NCBI GenBank assembly: GCA_033239125.1 | Contig: BSWB01000005.1 | Span: forward strand, 137,202,494-137,266,493 | Reading direction: 5' to 3' | From: Fagopyrum homotropicum | Taxonomy: Eukaryota > Streptophyta > Magnoliopsida > Caryophyllales > Polygonaceae | Length of the DNA stretch: 64,000 nucleotides | Shown here: positions 21,211-33,636 of the stretch, piece by piece | Position numbering within the stretch: position 1 is the first letter of the stretch | Layout: every line of letters begins with the position of its first letter | Notes under the pieces: model-generated | Seen by the model: only the letters and a program-made list of their open reading frames with translations | Databases searched by the model: none | Told to the model about the DNA's origin: nothing | Translations under genes and position numbers: made by a program

Positions 21211-24085
21211 TGTAACGCCCCAAATTTTTGGCGCGTTTTCGATGTTTTTTTTTCCGACTTCTATAGATTTTAGTTGATTGAATATTTTATTAAAAGTATT
21301 TTAAGATGTAAAATATGTTTTCCAAGTATTTTTATATTTTTGATACATTTACGTGTATCCGTCATTTTAATTTTCGGGAAGGGTCGGAAAGTTTTTCGAA
21401 GCGGAAATCCCGTTCCGAATGTGTGAGAACGAGTCTATCCTTGTATTATTTCTTCTCTTCTTCAATTTCTTTTCCTTTTATTTTTATTCTTCTATTCTCT
21501 CTCCTTGCTGGCTGATGAACAACTTCTCACCGGACCTCTCAATATCCGACTCCTCGCTTCAGCACAAGTGACAGTCTGCACCCTTGTTTTTCCCTCTCCC
21601 ACAAGCAAGTCATGACCCCTCACCTTGCCATCTCTCTCACGCAGCCCAGTCCAGCCTCTCACTCTCTATTCTCAGCTCAACCGTTTTCCTCCCCTCCTGC
21701 TTTTCTCTTCTGCAACACAACCGCAGTAAGCCGTGACGCCGTGAGCCTGCCTCGCCAGAAAAGGAAGTTGTAGCCTTCGATCGACCGGCAACCCCACCTC
21801 TAGAGCTCATTTCACCACCCTAATGTGCCTTTCTCCTCTTCTCTGTCACTCTTCATCCCTTCTATTGATGCCAGAGCTGCTTTTGTTCTGAAATCACGCA
21901 GAGCTTCTCTCCTCCTCATGCAAGTGTCGCCGGAAATCAAAGCCCCACTCCGAAAAAGGGCCTCGATCGTCAGGACCGCCAGCAGCTGTTGCCGCCGGTG
22001 ATTGGTCCGCCTCTGTGCCGCTGACCGAAGGCCAGGGAAGAAAGCCGCCGTCTTCGCCTGCCGCCTGGATCCCTGACGCCGGAAGAGCCCCTACCTCCTC
22101 CTCGCGTTGCCCTAGCAGGAGCCGACCGCCGCCTGATTTTCCTCTTCCAGCGTTTCTTGTTCTTCAAAGGGATAAAAGAAACCCTTCTCTTATAATTAAA
22201 TCAGGGCCCTCTATTTTAGTATAATTGCAAAATATGCCCTACCTTTATATTTACAAATTTGGCCCATCTTTTATTATTGCAGATTTGAACCCAGGTTTTG
22301 AAATGTAGCAATTATACCCTCCTGCAGATTTTATTTACATCATATGGCCTAAGTATTTATTTGCGGTTTATAACCCACGTTTACAAGATTGTATATTTTG
22401 TCCGGAAAATGGTTGAACGATTTTGGTTATCCTTGGATTTGAGAACGAGTTTTACCATTGGGTTTATGATGTTGTTTAGATTGCTCGGAAAATATAATTA
22501 CGGATTTTATATTCGGTTTATGGTTCCAGTTATAATTGCGGGTTTACGACCAAGTGGTTTAATTTCATATTTTCGCCCGGAAGGGTTTAACGAGTTTTAA
22601 CGATGGCTTTTGAAAACGGGTTTCCTTAGATTTTCTTTATATTATATATTCCGTTCAAGTTTAGCGTATGAGCTAAACTTGTTTAGTTTTTGTGTTAGGT
22701 TCGAAAACGACCCCGATAATGGCCTAACGAATCCGCTTTCGACATTAGTAGATCGTCTTCCGTCTTCGACCTCGTGTGAGTATTCTCTTCTTCGATTTAG
22801 TTATGTTTAGTATTAGTATCATGTTAGGTTGGATAATCTAGCATAACTTAGAGTTAATGCCAAGTAGTGGCTTTGAACCTTAAGCGAGTTTTGAGGATTT
22901 GATATTGTTTGATGGATTGATGTTGATTCTAACCTTGAGATAGTATTGTTATCTTATGAGGTAGTTTATGGCTTTAAGTTGTATATTGAGCCTGTGAGAA
23001 TTTAGGGGTTGAGGTTGTAGGATTGTTGAGATTTTGGAGACTAGTACGAGAGTATCCTAGTTTGTGTTTTGATGGTTATGACCTTGTGAGATCGTGAGGA
23101 CTAGGAGTTTGTTATCCTAGCATGGTTATGGTTATGATCTTGCGAGATCATTGGGACTAGAAGTCTAAAGACTTCTAGAATATGAGAGAAATGTTGATTG
23201 TGTGCCTTGTTTTGACCAGGCGTTGAGTGCCTTCCTACAGGAAGTTGAGAGCGGTTATTAGCGGGATTATCTTTGGGATGAGGTAAGTCTCCAGACTTAC
23301 TTAGCTCATATTCCTTGTATTAGCGTTGATGTGTGTTTGGTGGTGTGTGTTTATTGTTTATGTTATAACAACTAAACCGGAAATAGGATTACCGACCTTT
23401 ATATATTATTTTGGCCCAAGTGTATGATAACGGGCGGTGACATCATCTGCCTAGCTCTTGCGAGAGTCTAGGAGGTTCTTGGCGACTAGCCCGTGCTGGT
23501 TAGACGGTCGGAGGCATCCGCACCGTTCCATGCCGGTAAGTAGGGACCGAGGCGGGACCACGGTGGTCTCGTGTCACAAAACTAAGTTGAATTAGAACGG
23601 GATATGACTTAATAATAAAAAGATAATAAACCGGAATTGTGTGCTTTGAGAATGTTGTGGGTTTATGATGATTTACTTGTATTTGTGCCTTTCCCATTGA
23701 TTCAAATGCTTCGAATATGAGCTAACGGTTTTATACCGACTGTTGTAGATTGCATTGCAGGTTAGGATTGCGGCCGAGAGATCCGGAAGAGTGGGTAGCC
23801 GGGGTTCCGTACATTTTAGGATTGGGTTTTGGGTGGAGTCGAGTTTGAGTATTGTAGTTACTGTATGTTTTATGGCGTTAGCCTTTGGGGTTGTATTTTC
23901 GGCTGAAGTCCTTTGTTGTATTCTTTCGGGTTTTTCTTTTCATTGTATAAAAATGTATTTCGGTTTTGGCCTTTATTTGTGCCTTGTTGCAAGATCTGAT
24001 GAAATTGTTGTCAAGCTAAGGGTCGGGACCCATTGTGAGGTCCCAACCCGTAGTATCCCGAGTCCCGCGGAATCGGGGTGTTACA
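21211..24085 (+). mobile_element. Solo LTR, 2875 bp, with 5-bp TSD
   Basis: The element starts TGTAACGCCCC and ends GGGGTGTTACA, the inverted TG...CA ends typical of long plant gypsy-type LTRs. It is flanked by the exact target duplication TCTTC (21206-21210 and 24086-24090). No second LTR or internal pol is present, so it is best read as a solo LTR left by recombination. A C-rich leader-like segment lies at 21500-22150. Small frames inside it are not convincing genes. It is related to the partial LTR at 1-531. Confidence 0.8.
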
Positions 24086-24136
24086 TCTTCCAAGTGAAGG
24101 CTCAAATAGTCGGATGGATAGTGAATTATCCCTTTG

Positions 24137-24405
24137 AGATGAAAATGGGTGAACAACCACCCGACTCAAACGGACAACCAAACCGAATATACAGGTGAAA
24201 ACACAATGAATTCTGAGTGGTGGACAGTTGAAGAGTGAAATTGATGGTTGGTTGGGCGAGTATGGTGGTGGTAGAGATGGAAATGGATGAACAACCACCC
24301 AACCAAACCGGTTAGCCGAATGTACGGATGAAAACCTGATAAATTCCGGGTGGTGGGCGTTTGACGGGTGAAATTGATGGTTGGTGGGGCGGGTATGAGT
24401 ATATG
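24137..24405. repeat. Two tandem copies of a ~135-bp unit
   Basis: Both copies share GAACAACCACCC, GAATRTACRG and GTGAAATTGATGGTTGGT-type blocks in the same order and orientation. Apparent minus-strand frames (for example 24011-24421) are by-products of the repeat. It may be part of a MITE. Confidence 0.6.
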
Positions 24406-24419
24406 CATAATTACCCACC

Positions 24420-26320
24420 ACCCTATTCCCCGTGTAAATTAATATAAAAAAATCTCTTAGTTGTATTTATTTAATTTAGTTTATAAACTTGCAGATTAGT
24501 TTGTTTCTGCGTTGATTTATTTGTGTTTAAAAACCACGCAAAAATAATTTCATTGGAGCAAGGTTATTTGTGGATCGATGGGTTTAAATTTGTTTGAGCC
24601 CGATATTGCCCTGCTTCTCTATGTCTTATATTTGATGTATATTCTCTTCAATCCACGATGCATGTACACCCTTTACGATAGAACAAGAGAAGTGTAGAGA
24701 TGAGGCATGTTGGTGATGATGGTGGCGACAAGGGTGATGACTAGTGTTGCGACGAGCGAAGCAACATCCATGGTTCCTCCATCCGACAATGTGAATACAT
24801 GGGTTCGGCAGAGGCATCCTTTGTCAACAGCTATGAAGAGGTATTATCCCGACAAACTTCTTTTATTTCGTTTGGTTAGGGTTACTTTGAAACCCATCCT
24901 TCTTGATGTTGTTATGTACTTCGATGGGATATGAAATCTGAAGTATATATATATGAAGTTGAACTATTGTTGTCCTGTGTAGGGTTCATCTGAAATAGAA
25001 TAACCTCATTAGGGTTCTTATGAAATTTCAGGTGTTTTTGCTTTTTATATATGTAATTGATTGTGTCTTTGTTGTCATGTTTATGTTTCGTGTCATGTAT
25101 AAATACATGTACATGTAAAGATCTGGTATCTTGAAATTTTTGGTGTCATGTTTAGGGTTCAAAATGAGTGTCTTGTTTATGTTTTGTTGGTGTCATGAAA
25201 TCTTTGGTGTCTTGTTTATGTTTGTTGTCATGAATCTATTGCCATCATGTTTAGGGAATCTAATTGAGTAATATTATTTGGTTTCTTATTTATTTTTTAT
25301 AGATAAGATATTGGAACTAAATTACGGTACATGATTCAAATGAAGGCAAATAAAAGTGGATACCACCATAGGGGATACCACTAGCCAAAGAGTAGCATTT
25401 AGTACTCCTAACAACACACTTTGTACTCCCTTCCTTGAAGTTGCAAATTATTTTAAAATACCTCTTATTTTATGTTTGTTGTCATGTTTAAAATTTTGAA
25501 TATGATGGTAATGTTGTTTAACTATTATGGTTGTATTTTTACTTGAATTAAGAAGGTGACTTTTATGTGAATTAACTCAAGTTGCGTCTTTTTATAAATT
25601 AAGTTGTTGTTGGATCCGTTTTTTATGAATTAAAGTTGTGCTAAGGAACTTTTCGAGGCCATGCATAATGAAGACACATTAACTAGGGTTGTGAAGGCCT
25701 TTTTCAAGATGCGTCAAAGACCACCGACTCTCCTTCCAACTAAATTTTTATTAAATCAAAGTATAATTAGATGTTAATCGTCTATATAACATATGAGAAA
25801 AAAAAAAAAATTTTAACAATTACCCGCACGAGATATGAACTAGTTAGATTTTGAAAATCTCTTACCAAACCCCCCAAGTCTTTAGCACCTTAGTCCGACG
25901 AGTCTCCGACCATTGTTAGCTATTTATGCGAACACTTTACTCCTTTTGCCCTTACAGTCTTACTCCCTAATCCGTTAACTCACTTGTAATATATGTTGAT
26001 TTCCGGTCATAAAGAATATTGCATTTGTTGCATCAGTTTGTACAAATTGTAATTTATTTTGACATTAATTTTTAACATAGGATAATATTATGTGAAATAT
26101 ATATGTATAAATTATAATTCATTTTGACATTGATTTTTAATGTAGGATAATATTACGTGAATCAATATGAATGTATGTTAATTTAAATATAAATTTATTT
26201 ATGTTCTACGAGTCTAAAACGAAAGAAATACCGTGGGGCATGTGAGAGTTTAAAAATTACGTTTTGGTAGCTCTCATTCCAAAAAAAATAATAAAATAAA
26301 AAGCAAGAAAAAATACAAAA
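24420..26320. other. Gene-free stretch
   Basis: No recognised gene. A + frame of ~75 codons at 24707 has no recognisable motif. 25040-25260 is rich in degenerate GGTGTCATGTTTATG-type short repeats. 25820-25920 looks like the end of a degraded retroposon. Confidence 0.3.
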
Positions 26321-26326
26321 TTATAA

Positions 26327-26408
26327 CGTGGACGGCAGGATTCGAACCTGCGCGGGCAAAGCCCACATGATTTCTAGTCATGCCCGATAACCACTCCGGC
26401 ACGTCCAC
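26327..26408 (-). tRNA. tRNA-Ser(AGA): tRNA-Ser (anticodon AGA)
   Basis: An 82-base class II tRNA on the minus strand. The acceptor stem GTGGACG pairs with CGTCCAC and the discriminator is G. The anticodon stem ATGA/TCAT encloses CTAGAAA (anticodon AGA, reading UCU and, as inosine, UCN). There is a long variable arm GTGGGC TTT GCCCGC and the T-arm is CAGGTTCGAATCCTG. No intron. T-rich DNA follows the 3' end. It is identical over all 82 bases to the copy at 30443-30524, which has the opposite orientation. Confidence 0.97.
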
Positions 26409-26439
26409 TTCAATGTCTATATATATTTCAGTTTAAATA

Positions 26440-26500
26440 TATTGTATTCAGACATCTCACATAAATTACATTTACAAAATTCCAACTTTCTCCAACCTTT
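26440..26500. repeat. Inverted duplicate of DNA upstream of the two tRNA-Ser genes
   Basis: CATAAATTACATTTACAAAATT and CTTTCTCCAACCTTT match, in inverse orientation, AATTTGTAAGTGTAATTTATG and AAAGGTTAGAGAAA at 30270-30306. This shows that the tRNA gene was duplicated together with upstream DNA, not only as a retroposed tRNA. The spacing to the tRNA differs (about 40 against 140 bases), so an indel followed. Confidence 0.65.
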
Positions 26501-27437
26501 TCTATTGCCTGCTTGTCTTGGTACCTTATACTTCATCCATCGTTTTATTTTCTATTGCGTTCTTGTCTTCGTTTGGAACTCTGTGTTTCTTATTCAATTT
26601 TTTTTCCCTTTGTTTTATCAAAATATGACAGTTAGTCCGTTAGTTTTACTTAGTATTCGAATTCATTTTTTTCCGTTAAAAGATGACGGGCTCCTGTTAT
26701 ATGCCCTCTCGCCGCCCGACTTTGAATCTTATCGCTCCTAATCCCAAACTCTTTTTCAAATTTAATTTGAAAAATTAGTTATTTACAGTAACTTATATTT
26801 TATTTGTTGCCACTAAGTAAATGTAGGGTTGTGCATATTTGACCTGATTTGGAAACATGGACAGTACCGAAAAAATTCGGTCTTTGCCGGTCTAAGGATT
26901 TTGGGCTTTCGGGATCTGGTCCCACACTAAAAAAGAAACCATCGGGTCGGGGCGAACTGTAGATTATATGCTTTTTATTATAGATTTTACTTTATAAATT
27001 ATATATATATATATTACAAATTTTGTAAATTAAATATTTTTTAATCTTCCCGAAACTATATATAGTATTTTTATTTTATTTATTTTGGTCCACATTTCAC
27101 TCAAGTCTAGATTCATATATGGATTATAATTCAGTGTTTTAGTGCATGAAGTAGTAACTTCTAACAATTATTTGATTAATAATTGAACGTTCAAAATATT
27201 GCACGACTATAAGTGTTCATGCCTGTAAAATACTGGATTATGATCAATATATTTATACAGCAAAAAACATCAGATTAGCCACCTAGTAATTTTGGTTTAT
27301 AATATTTTTATTTTATTTATTCGGTTCCACTTTCTCTCAATTCATATATATATTATAATCAGTGTTTAAGGTATGAAGTAGTAACCTCTAACAACCATCT
27401 GATTAATAAATGAACGTTCAAGATATTGCAACACTAT

Positions 27438-27735
27438 AAGGGTTCGTTTGGTTTTAACTCCGAAAACAAAAACGGAATGGAAACGAATTTTGTCCATACG
27501 TAATCCTTGTTCATAAAAGCTTTTAGAATCATTCCTTATGGTTTGAAGTAAGTGGAGTAGAGTTTGATTACTTTTAATACCTTATAGGAAATAAAATGGG
27601 GAATTGGGAAATTGGGAAATCAAATGCATTTTTGCATGAAACCACAAAAAATAATTTACAGATTTTCAAACAATATGAAAAAGAGTACAATATAACTATA
27701 TAAATTTCCATTCCATTACCATTTTTAAATGCGCC
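27438..27735. mobile_element. Decayed MITE of the GTTTGGTT family
   Basis: GGGTTCGTTTGGTTTTAACT followed by CCGAAAACAAAAACGGAATGG matches the left half of the intact copy at 9128-9424. The right end is only weakly present (CCATTCCATTACCATT). Non-coding. Confidence 0.55.
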
Positions 27736-30260
27736 ACTGGAGTCGATATAGGAGCCGCATACGTGACCTTGCCTTGCCGCCGAGTCCGTAGGGAAGCCGC
27801 CTTCGTCTACGACTCTACATTGAGAGTTACCACTGGAATCGAAGGAGACCAGCCGACACCGCCACCCTTCACCCAGAAACCCTAGATTGGGATTGTTAAA
27901 CTTTTGGGTAAATCACAAAAGGGCACCTATACCTTTTAAGTACGTTAATGGCCTACATTTTAATAAATTGTAAATCTTCCCTTAAAAGGATAATTACAGA
28001 AATTGGTCCAGGTTTATATCTAAGGAAATGACCCAAAACTTTTGGAAGTGCACCAAATGTAATTGGTTGAACAATTGCGGGATATGACCTAAGTTTATAA
28101 TTACACAAAATATCTCAAACTTTTAATTGTGCATACGGAAAACTTTTAGGCTTGTGTAACTCGATTGTGATTGGACTTACACTTGTGTAATTCGACCGGG
28201 CTTGTACTTGTGTAACACGATTGGGTTTGGACTTGTATAGCTCGACCTTGTGTAAACGACGGACTTTTGAGCATGTGTAGCTCGACATTGGGTAAACAAC
28301 GGACCTTTTGTTTACTTGTGTAATTGAAAAATGATTGATATTGTTAATTATTGAATAAACACTATAATTTAAGTGTGCATGAACATTGTGTAATTGGAAT
28401 TGTGTATTAACACTCGATTTTAAGTATAACTTCAATTAATCTAGCTAGTACAATGGTAGGAGGGAGGTTTTGTCATCAAGAATTCGAAACTCACTAACTA
28501 CATGATTTATATTTTGGATTGAGTTTGGGCTTGTGTGACTCGAATGAGTGTGGACTTGTGTAAATTGATTGGGTCACCTAGAGTATATTGAAATCACCAT
28601 ATAATTCTTTGAATTAATCTTTATAAATAAGAGGATCATAGTTTGTCTCCTAATAAACACTATCTCTTACCAAACACACCATATCTAATATCATCAAATT
28701 ATATATCTCTATTGTTCTATAATATAAATGACACAATTCCTTCAATTAGAAGTCGGACTATTTTTATATAATTGTAAGGGCATGTTGGATTACTTTGGTA
28801 TATGAGTATCACTACTTGTAAATCTGATCAAGTCCGATCTGAATCGGGTCCACTACCTCACTTTAGAGACATGCCCTACTTAAATTTGCGATGTAAATTA
28901 AACTACGGTTGATATGTTTTCTGCTTTGTCATTTTTTTTGTGAGAAAATTCATGTATGTGAAGTTGCTATCAAGCTAAAGCGGCGGAATCTATTTTACGG
29001 TTTCGACCCATTCAACAATGTAAAGACCTGAGTTCTAGAACTTCTCCGATACTTGGGTTAAAGATACCTCTACGGAACCGTCGGTTTAGCTTTGCAAAAA
29101 ATATACCCTTTTAGGATTTTACGATTCAATGTACATGAAAAAAAGTGATAGACAATAAACATATTTCCTTAACTCGTACAAGAATATAAGTTTACGGTTT
29201 CAACTCAATCCAAATACAATAGCTGATAAGCAATTTATTCAACATTAAATTCTAACACAAACTGATATTAAGCAAGAAATCATCTTTGATTTTTTTTTTT
29301 TGAAATCAAAGCAACTTATGTATGATCATCTTTAATCGGTCTTGTGTTCACGGTTCAATCACTAATTACATGGAATAATGAAACCAATAGTGTTAATCCG
29401 CGATATTCTTTGGGGTGGCCCACAAGGCCTAATATTTTTAACGATGATTTATAAATAAAGGGGTGTGTTATATACCCAACCTTCAAATTTACAACGACCA
29501 ACAAAACTCGCAAGAGGTCGACCTCTATTTTGAGCGCTGACATATGACACCGCCACCCTTTTTTATTTTTATTTTGGGCGCCAATGCCATCAGACGACGC
29601 CGGTGTTAATCCTAAAAGTTGAGCGCCGACATTAGACCGTCGGCGCCCACTAGACGTTAGCAGATTACGCTTCATTTTTACGTTTGTAAATCAGCGTCCG
29701 TGTATTTAACTTTTTTTAAATATAAATCACAATGCAATTTCTTGACGTAAGTGGTAAATCGATTACATTGTAAATAAGAAGAATATTTATTTTTTAAGTA
29801 ACGAACTAGTTATAATAATTTAAATTCATTACCAATAACAATAATGGTAGTATGATTTTATAATCGTTCATAGATTTTGCTAAATAATGATATAACGTTT
29901 TTCCCTCCTAAAAGCATACAATGATACAACGGTGTATGTTGAAGATTTATAGTAGGTATAATTTTTCCAAATAAGGGGTATGTAGTTTATTGTTTTTTCA
30001 AAGACAAGTTCTAATGTTATATACTAATCAATGTTGTGGATAATTAAATTAATTTACTTGTTTCCAGTTTAATATTAAATTACTAGATACGAGCAATCCC
30101 GGACTCAGGTTGGGTTCGGACAGGACTTAAAAAAAAAAATTTCATTTTTTTGGACCAGACTCAAATTAAGTTCGAAAATTAAATCTAAGGTCCTGTTCAT
30201 ACCCACCCTTACTAGAAGATTAGAATTTATGTTATTTAACTGAATTTTTTAGGTGAGATC
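27736..30260. other. Gene-free stretch with a degenerate ~38-bp repeat
   Basis: At 28140-28290, and again at 28505-28580, a degenerate unit (GGACTTGTGTAACTCGA) recurs about every 35-40 bases. A minus frame over it (28115-28435) is an artefact. Around 28440-28490 a SINE-like B-box phrase occurs (GAATTCGAAACTC). No other gene is recognised. Confidence 0.35.
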
Positions 30261-30442
30261 GTTAAAAGGTTAGAGAAATTTGTAAGTGTAATTTATGTGA
30301 CATACCTGAGTTTACAATTAGGGTCGAATCAATAAGTAAAACATTATAAAAACAGATCTTTGCTAAATCATATATAATATGTATAACTTGTACAATTGCG
30401 GTTAACAACGTGTACACCTTTGAAGAAAGAATGAACATCGAA

Positions 30443-30524
30443 GTGGACGTGCCGGAGTGGTTATCGGGCATGACTAGAAATCATGTGGGCTTTGCCCGCG
30501 CAGGTTCGAATCCTGCCGTCCACG
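30443..30524 (+). tRNA. tRNA-Ser(AGA): tRNA-Ser (anticodon AGA), inverted second copy
   Basis: All 82 bases are identical to the minus-strand copy at 26327-26408. It has the same acceptor, anticodon AGA, long variable arm and T-arm. A strong Pol III terminator (TTTTTT at 30525, then further T runs) follows immediately. Complete identity against poorly conserved flanks points to functional constraint or gene conversion. Confidence 0.97.
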
Positions 30525-30734
30525 TTTTTTCTTTTTTTGATTTTTTTTTAGGAATGAAATCACAGTTCATTTTTAAAACTGAGGATATGGTGGTCATCAA
30601 AAGATTGCGTAATTTTATGGTACCCAAAATGCTGCAGTATATTGATTAAGATTCAAGAATGTGGAGTTTTGATTTTATTTTATTTTTCTTAGATGGATTT
30701 GAAGAATAGATGATAAGTGTTAAAATATGTGTTA

Positions 30735-31696
30735 GGATGGTTAAATATGAGGTGTATGGATATTTGAAGTCGTAGAATTTAAAAATACTTTGATTTCGTA
30801 TTTAGTAGATACCATTGTTCTCCATGGTCATGATAGTGAATATGGTACGGTGGAATGAATGTTTTAGCATTGATAATAAACAGATCAACAAACCTAGTAT
30901 ATAAGGTTGATATTGTTGTTGCCTACTCATTTTATTGTAATTATTATAGTATGAGCCTTTCCTGATTTATTTGTTGGGTTTGGACCCAACATGCATGTAG
31001 TATAGACGTACGATGAAGCCCCATGTCAAATATAATCCATCGAAATCTCACATGAAATCAGAGTAATTCGATCTCTCAAATCATGGCTTATTGGGTTTGT
31101 CAGTCTTAAGACTCTTGTTGCGAACAGGACAATGATAGTTCCGATTGGGCTAGACAGCTTTAAAACATGTCATCAAGTGTCAACCGAGTAAGAAATTTGC
31201 ACTTGAAGAGGTGTGTGGAGGATGGTTAAATATGAGGTGTATAGATATTTGAAGTCGTAGAATACAAAAATACTTTGATTTCGTATTTAATAGATACAAT
31301 TGTCCTCCATGGTCAAGATAGTGAATATGGTACGGTGGAATGAAAGTTTTAGCATTGATAATAAACATATCAACAAATCTTGTACATAAGGTTGAAAAGG
31401 TTTTTACCTACTTAATTTTAGGATGAACCTTGTCTGATTTATTTGTTGGGGTCTGACCCAACGTGCATGTAGTATAGACGTACGACGAAGTCACACATCA
31501 AATCTAATCCGTCGAAATCTCACATGGAATCAAAGTAACTCGATCTCTCAAATCTTAGCTTATTGGGTTTGTCAGTCTTAAGACTCTTATTACGAACGGG
31601 TCAATGATAGTCCCGATTTGGCTAGACAGCTTTAAAACATGTCATCAAGTGTCAACCGAGTAAGACAGTTGTACTTGAAAAGGTGTTTGGAGGATG
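30735..31696. repeat. Tandem duplication, two ~480-bp copies
   Basis: Copy 1 (30735-31218) and copy 2 (31219-31696) both begin GGATGGTTAAATATGAGGTG and stay alignable through TCATCAAGTGTCAACCGAGT. Differences are scattered substitutions and a ~20-base deletion in copy 2. No coding frame is kept in both, so the unit is non-coding. Confidence 0.85.
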
Positions 31697-31914
31697 AAAC
31701 TTCCACACCAATAATCCATAATAAAGGATTACCGGCCTAATATATAATATTGATTGATTACTACTACTATTGTCAATTAATTATACGAGCTAACTTTGCC
31801 TAGTTTATGTGTTTGGCTTTGCTGCAGTGCTTATAGTCAACGATGTCATGTAACTTTCTTACTAGTGTTCAATACTTAGCCCACTCTGCTTGTGTCTCCA
31901 CTCTGATTGTTTAG

Positions 31915-32185
31915 TCATGGAGGGATTTGAACATTGCCGTGATTGTTTAGAGCTCCTTCAATCCAAAGATTTGTCACATTGAAGTTGTTCTTTCAATGAC
32001 AATAACATCATCCGAATTTCCCTAAACTTTTACAATATCAACTCAATAAATCAAAAAGAAAAGATACAAATTTTATAAGAACTTGACCCTCTGTCAACTA
32101 TGTCCGCCACCGGTTGTGTTCATATGAATTTTGTTCCAGGAAGGATTTGAACCTTGCCGTCCACGAATGTTTAGAAGAGCTCCTT
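31915..32185. repeat. Two tRNA-Ser 3'-end-like relics in a local duplication
   Basis: 32143-32167 reads AAGGATTTGAACCTTGCCGTCCACG. Its last 10 bases equal the tRNA-Ser acceptor 3' strand, preceded by a T-arm-like palindrome. 31920-31941 (GGATTTGAACATTGCCGTGA) is a weaker copy. Both are followed by TGTTTAGA...AGCTCCTTCA. They look like decayed fragments of the neighbouring tRNA gene, but chance resemblance of T-arm-like sequence is possible. Confidence 0.35.
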
Positions 32186-32568
32186 CACACCAAGATTGTT
32201 GGTTGTGCTTTCAAAGACAGTACAGTAGGGATATTCTAATACCATTTAGCAAAATAGAATAACTACACATATAATGGAATAGGTTTGAAATCTAATGAAC
32301 TATCTTTATTGGACTAGGAAAGTTGTGATCTTACACAACAAATTTAACGCACATACACAACACAATATTTTTTTCTTTACCGAATCAGCATTATTTAAAA
32401 GGCAAGAATTCTACTTATTTGAATGATGCAGCTCAAATAATCCTAGAAGGATTTGAATGCAAATTTGAAGGTAGGGGTTTTCAAAAGAAAACGATTCAGC
32501 AAACCAGAATTATTTTTTTATAAAAAAAGACAAGAACAGGGTTCAGCAAAATTTGAAGGTATAATATA

Positions 32569-32698
32569 GGAGCATCTGAATGCAAGAACCATGTAGAACC
32601 AATGGTCATGCCAGAATCTCAGCTACATTTCATATCGGCAACGTACAGCGCTGTATACGCTATCAAGATGAGCGCATCAGAGACTCTAATTTGTTGCC
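32569..32698 (-). ncRNA. H/ACA-like candidate B2', inverted copy
   Basis: The reverse complement aligns along its full length with 12948-13078. It keeps GGCAAC...GTTGCC, a valid box H (ATATGA) and the second hairpin ending in GCTCC. Differences from B2 fall mostly in loops. Part of the inverted duplicate cluster. Confidence 0.45.
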
Positions 32699-32935
32699 TT
32701 CTAAATCAATTTGCAGTATTTTTCATATACATACAAAATCATTAAAAAAAAAAACTTATAGGAGGAGCTCAGGAGTAAGAAATAAGTGTTCATCAACAAG
32801 CTGTTTAAGCTTTCATCGTTTGATGGTATAACTCAACATCAGTGCATCAACTAAATTCAAACATTGACAATCAAAACATCTGCTAATTCACAAAAGTAAT
32901 CACAATTTATTAAACCTTTACTAGAACACAGTGAA

Positions 32936-33030
32936 GATGGATCAGAAAATTGGCTTGGATACTCAAAAGAGTATGAATTGCTCAGTTTAATCAGCTTCGA
33001 TCATCTGGGGAAAAAGTCCTCACTTCCATC
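32936..33030 (-). ncRNA. C/D-like candidate A2', inverted copy
   Basis: The reverse complement matches 12615-12710 almost base for base. It keeps the GATGGA/TCCATC terminal stem, the GTGAGGA box C variant and CTGA next to the 3' stem. Confidence 0.5.
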
Positions 33031-33150
33031 AACTATTAAAGAATAACGGCAGAGCCGAAATCACAAAAACAAAGAATTGTGACTCATACCTCGACAATCA
33101 ACAAAACAACACAGAACTAAAATCTGTCTTAAAATGTTTAAAGTTAAAAA

Positions 33151-33249
33151 GAGATGGATCAGCACATTGGCTTGATACTCTAAAGAGTATAAAAACGCTT
33201 AGTATAATCAACTTCGATCATCTGGGGAAATAGTCCTCATTTCCATCTC
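33151..33249 (-). ncRNA. C/D-like candidate A1', inverted copy
   Basis: The reverse complement matches 12399-12497 with the full GAGATGGA/TCCATCTC stem and the terminal CTGA box. The internal CTGA of A1 has become CTAA here, so a D' guide would be lost while the terminal box D is kept. Confidence 0.5.
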
Positions 33250-33339
33250 TATTTCACCAATTTCAACATATATATAACATAATTAATTTCAGAAAGATAT
33301 AGACTTATTGCAAATCGGGACAATTGAACAAAAAATTTC

Positions 33340-33470
33340 GGAGCATCTGAATGCAAAGCATGTGTATAATCTAATGGTATTGCCAGAATCTTTAGCTCCA
33401 AATCTATCGGCAACGTACAGCGCTGATGACGCTATAGATATAAGCGACACAGAGACTCTAATTTATTGCC
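33340..33470 (-). ncRNA. H/ACA-like candidate B1', inverted copy
   Basis: 131 bases, the same length as B1. Hairpin 1 is essentially unchanged (GGCAA...TTGCC, CGC/GCG) and hairpin 2 has the GGAGC/GCTCC closure. The hinge is GATAGATTT. Changes concentrate in the apex of hairpin 2. Confidence 0.45.
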
Positions 33471-33522
33471 TTTCAACTCATCCCACGCCAAAATTAAAAA
33501 CTTCCAATAACGAATGAATGTT

Positions 33523-33636
33523 GCATCTCCTAATGATCTGAATAGCATATATGGAAGCAAAGAACAGGGAGGAAATGAAACTGCTTCTCTATGTCCATTA
33601 GCATTCAAAACAGGGCACTGCATAAATTCCCAGATT
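33523..33636 (-). ncRNA. Structured block S1', inverted copy
   Basis: Inverse copy of 12000-12115. The internal hairpin is formed by GAAGCA/TGCTTC in place of GAACAG/CTGTTC. It is the promoter-proximal block on the minus strand. Confidence 0.4.

Noticed and set aside
21970..22224. Proline/arginine-rich frames on both strands
   Set aside because: They lie in the GC-rich leader part of the solo LTR and overlap in opposite frames.
28115..28435. 106-codon minus frame
   Set aside because: It translates a degenerate ~38-bp repeat.
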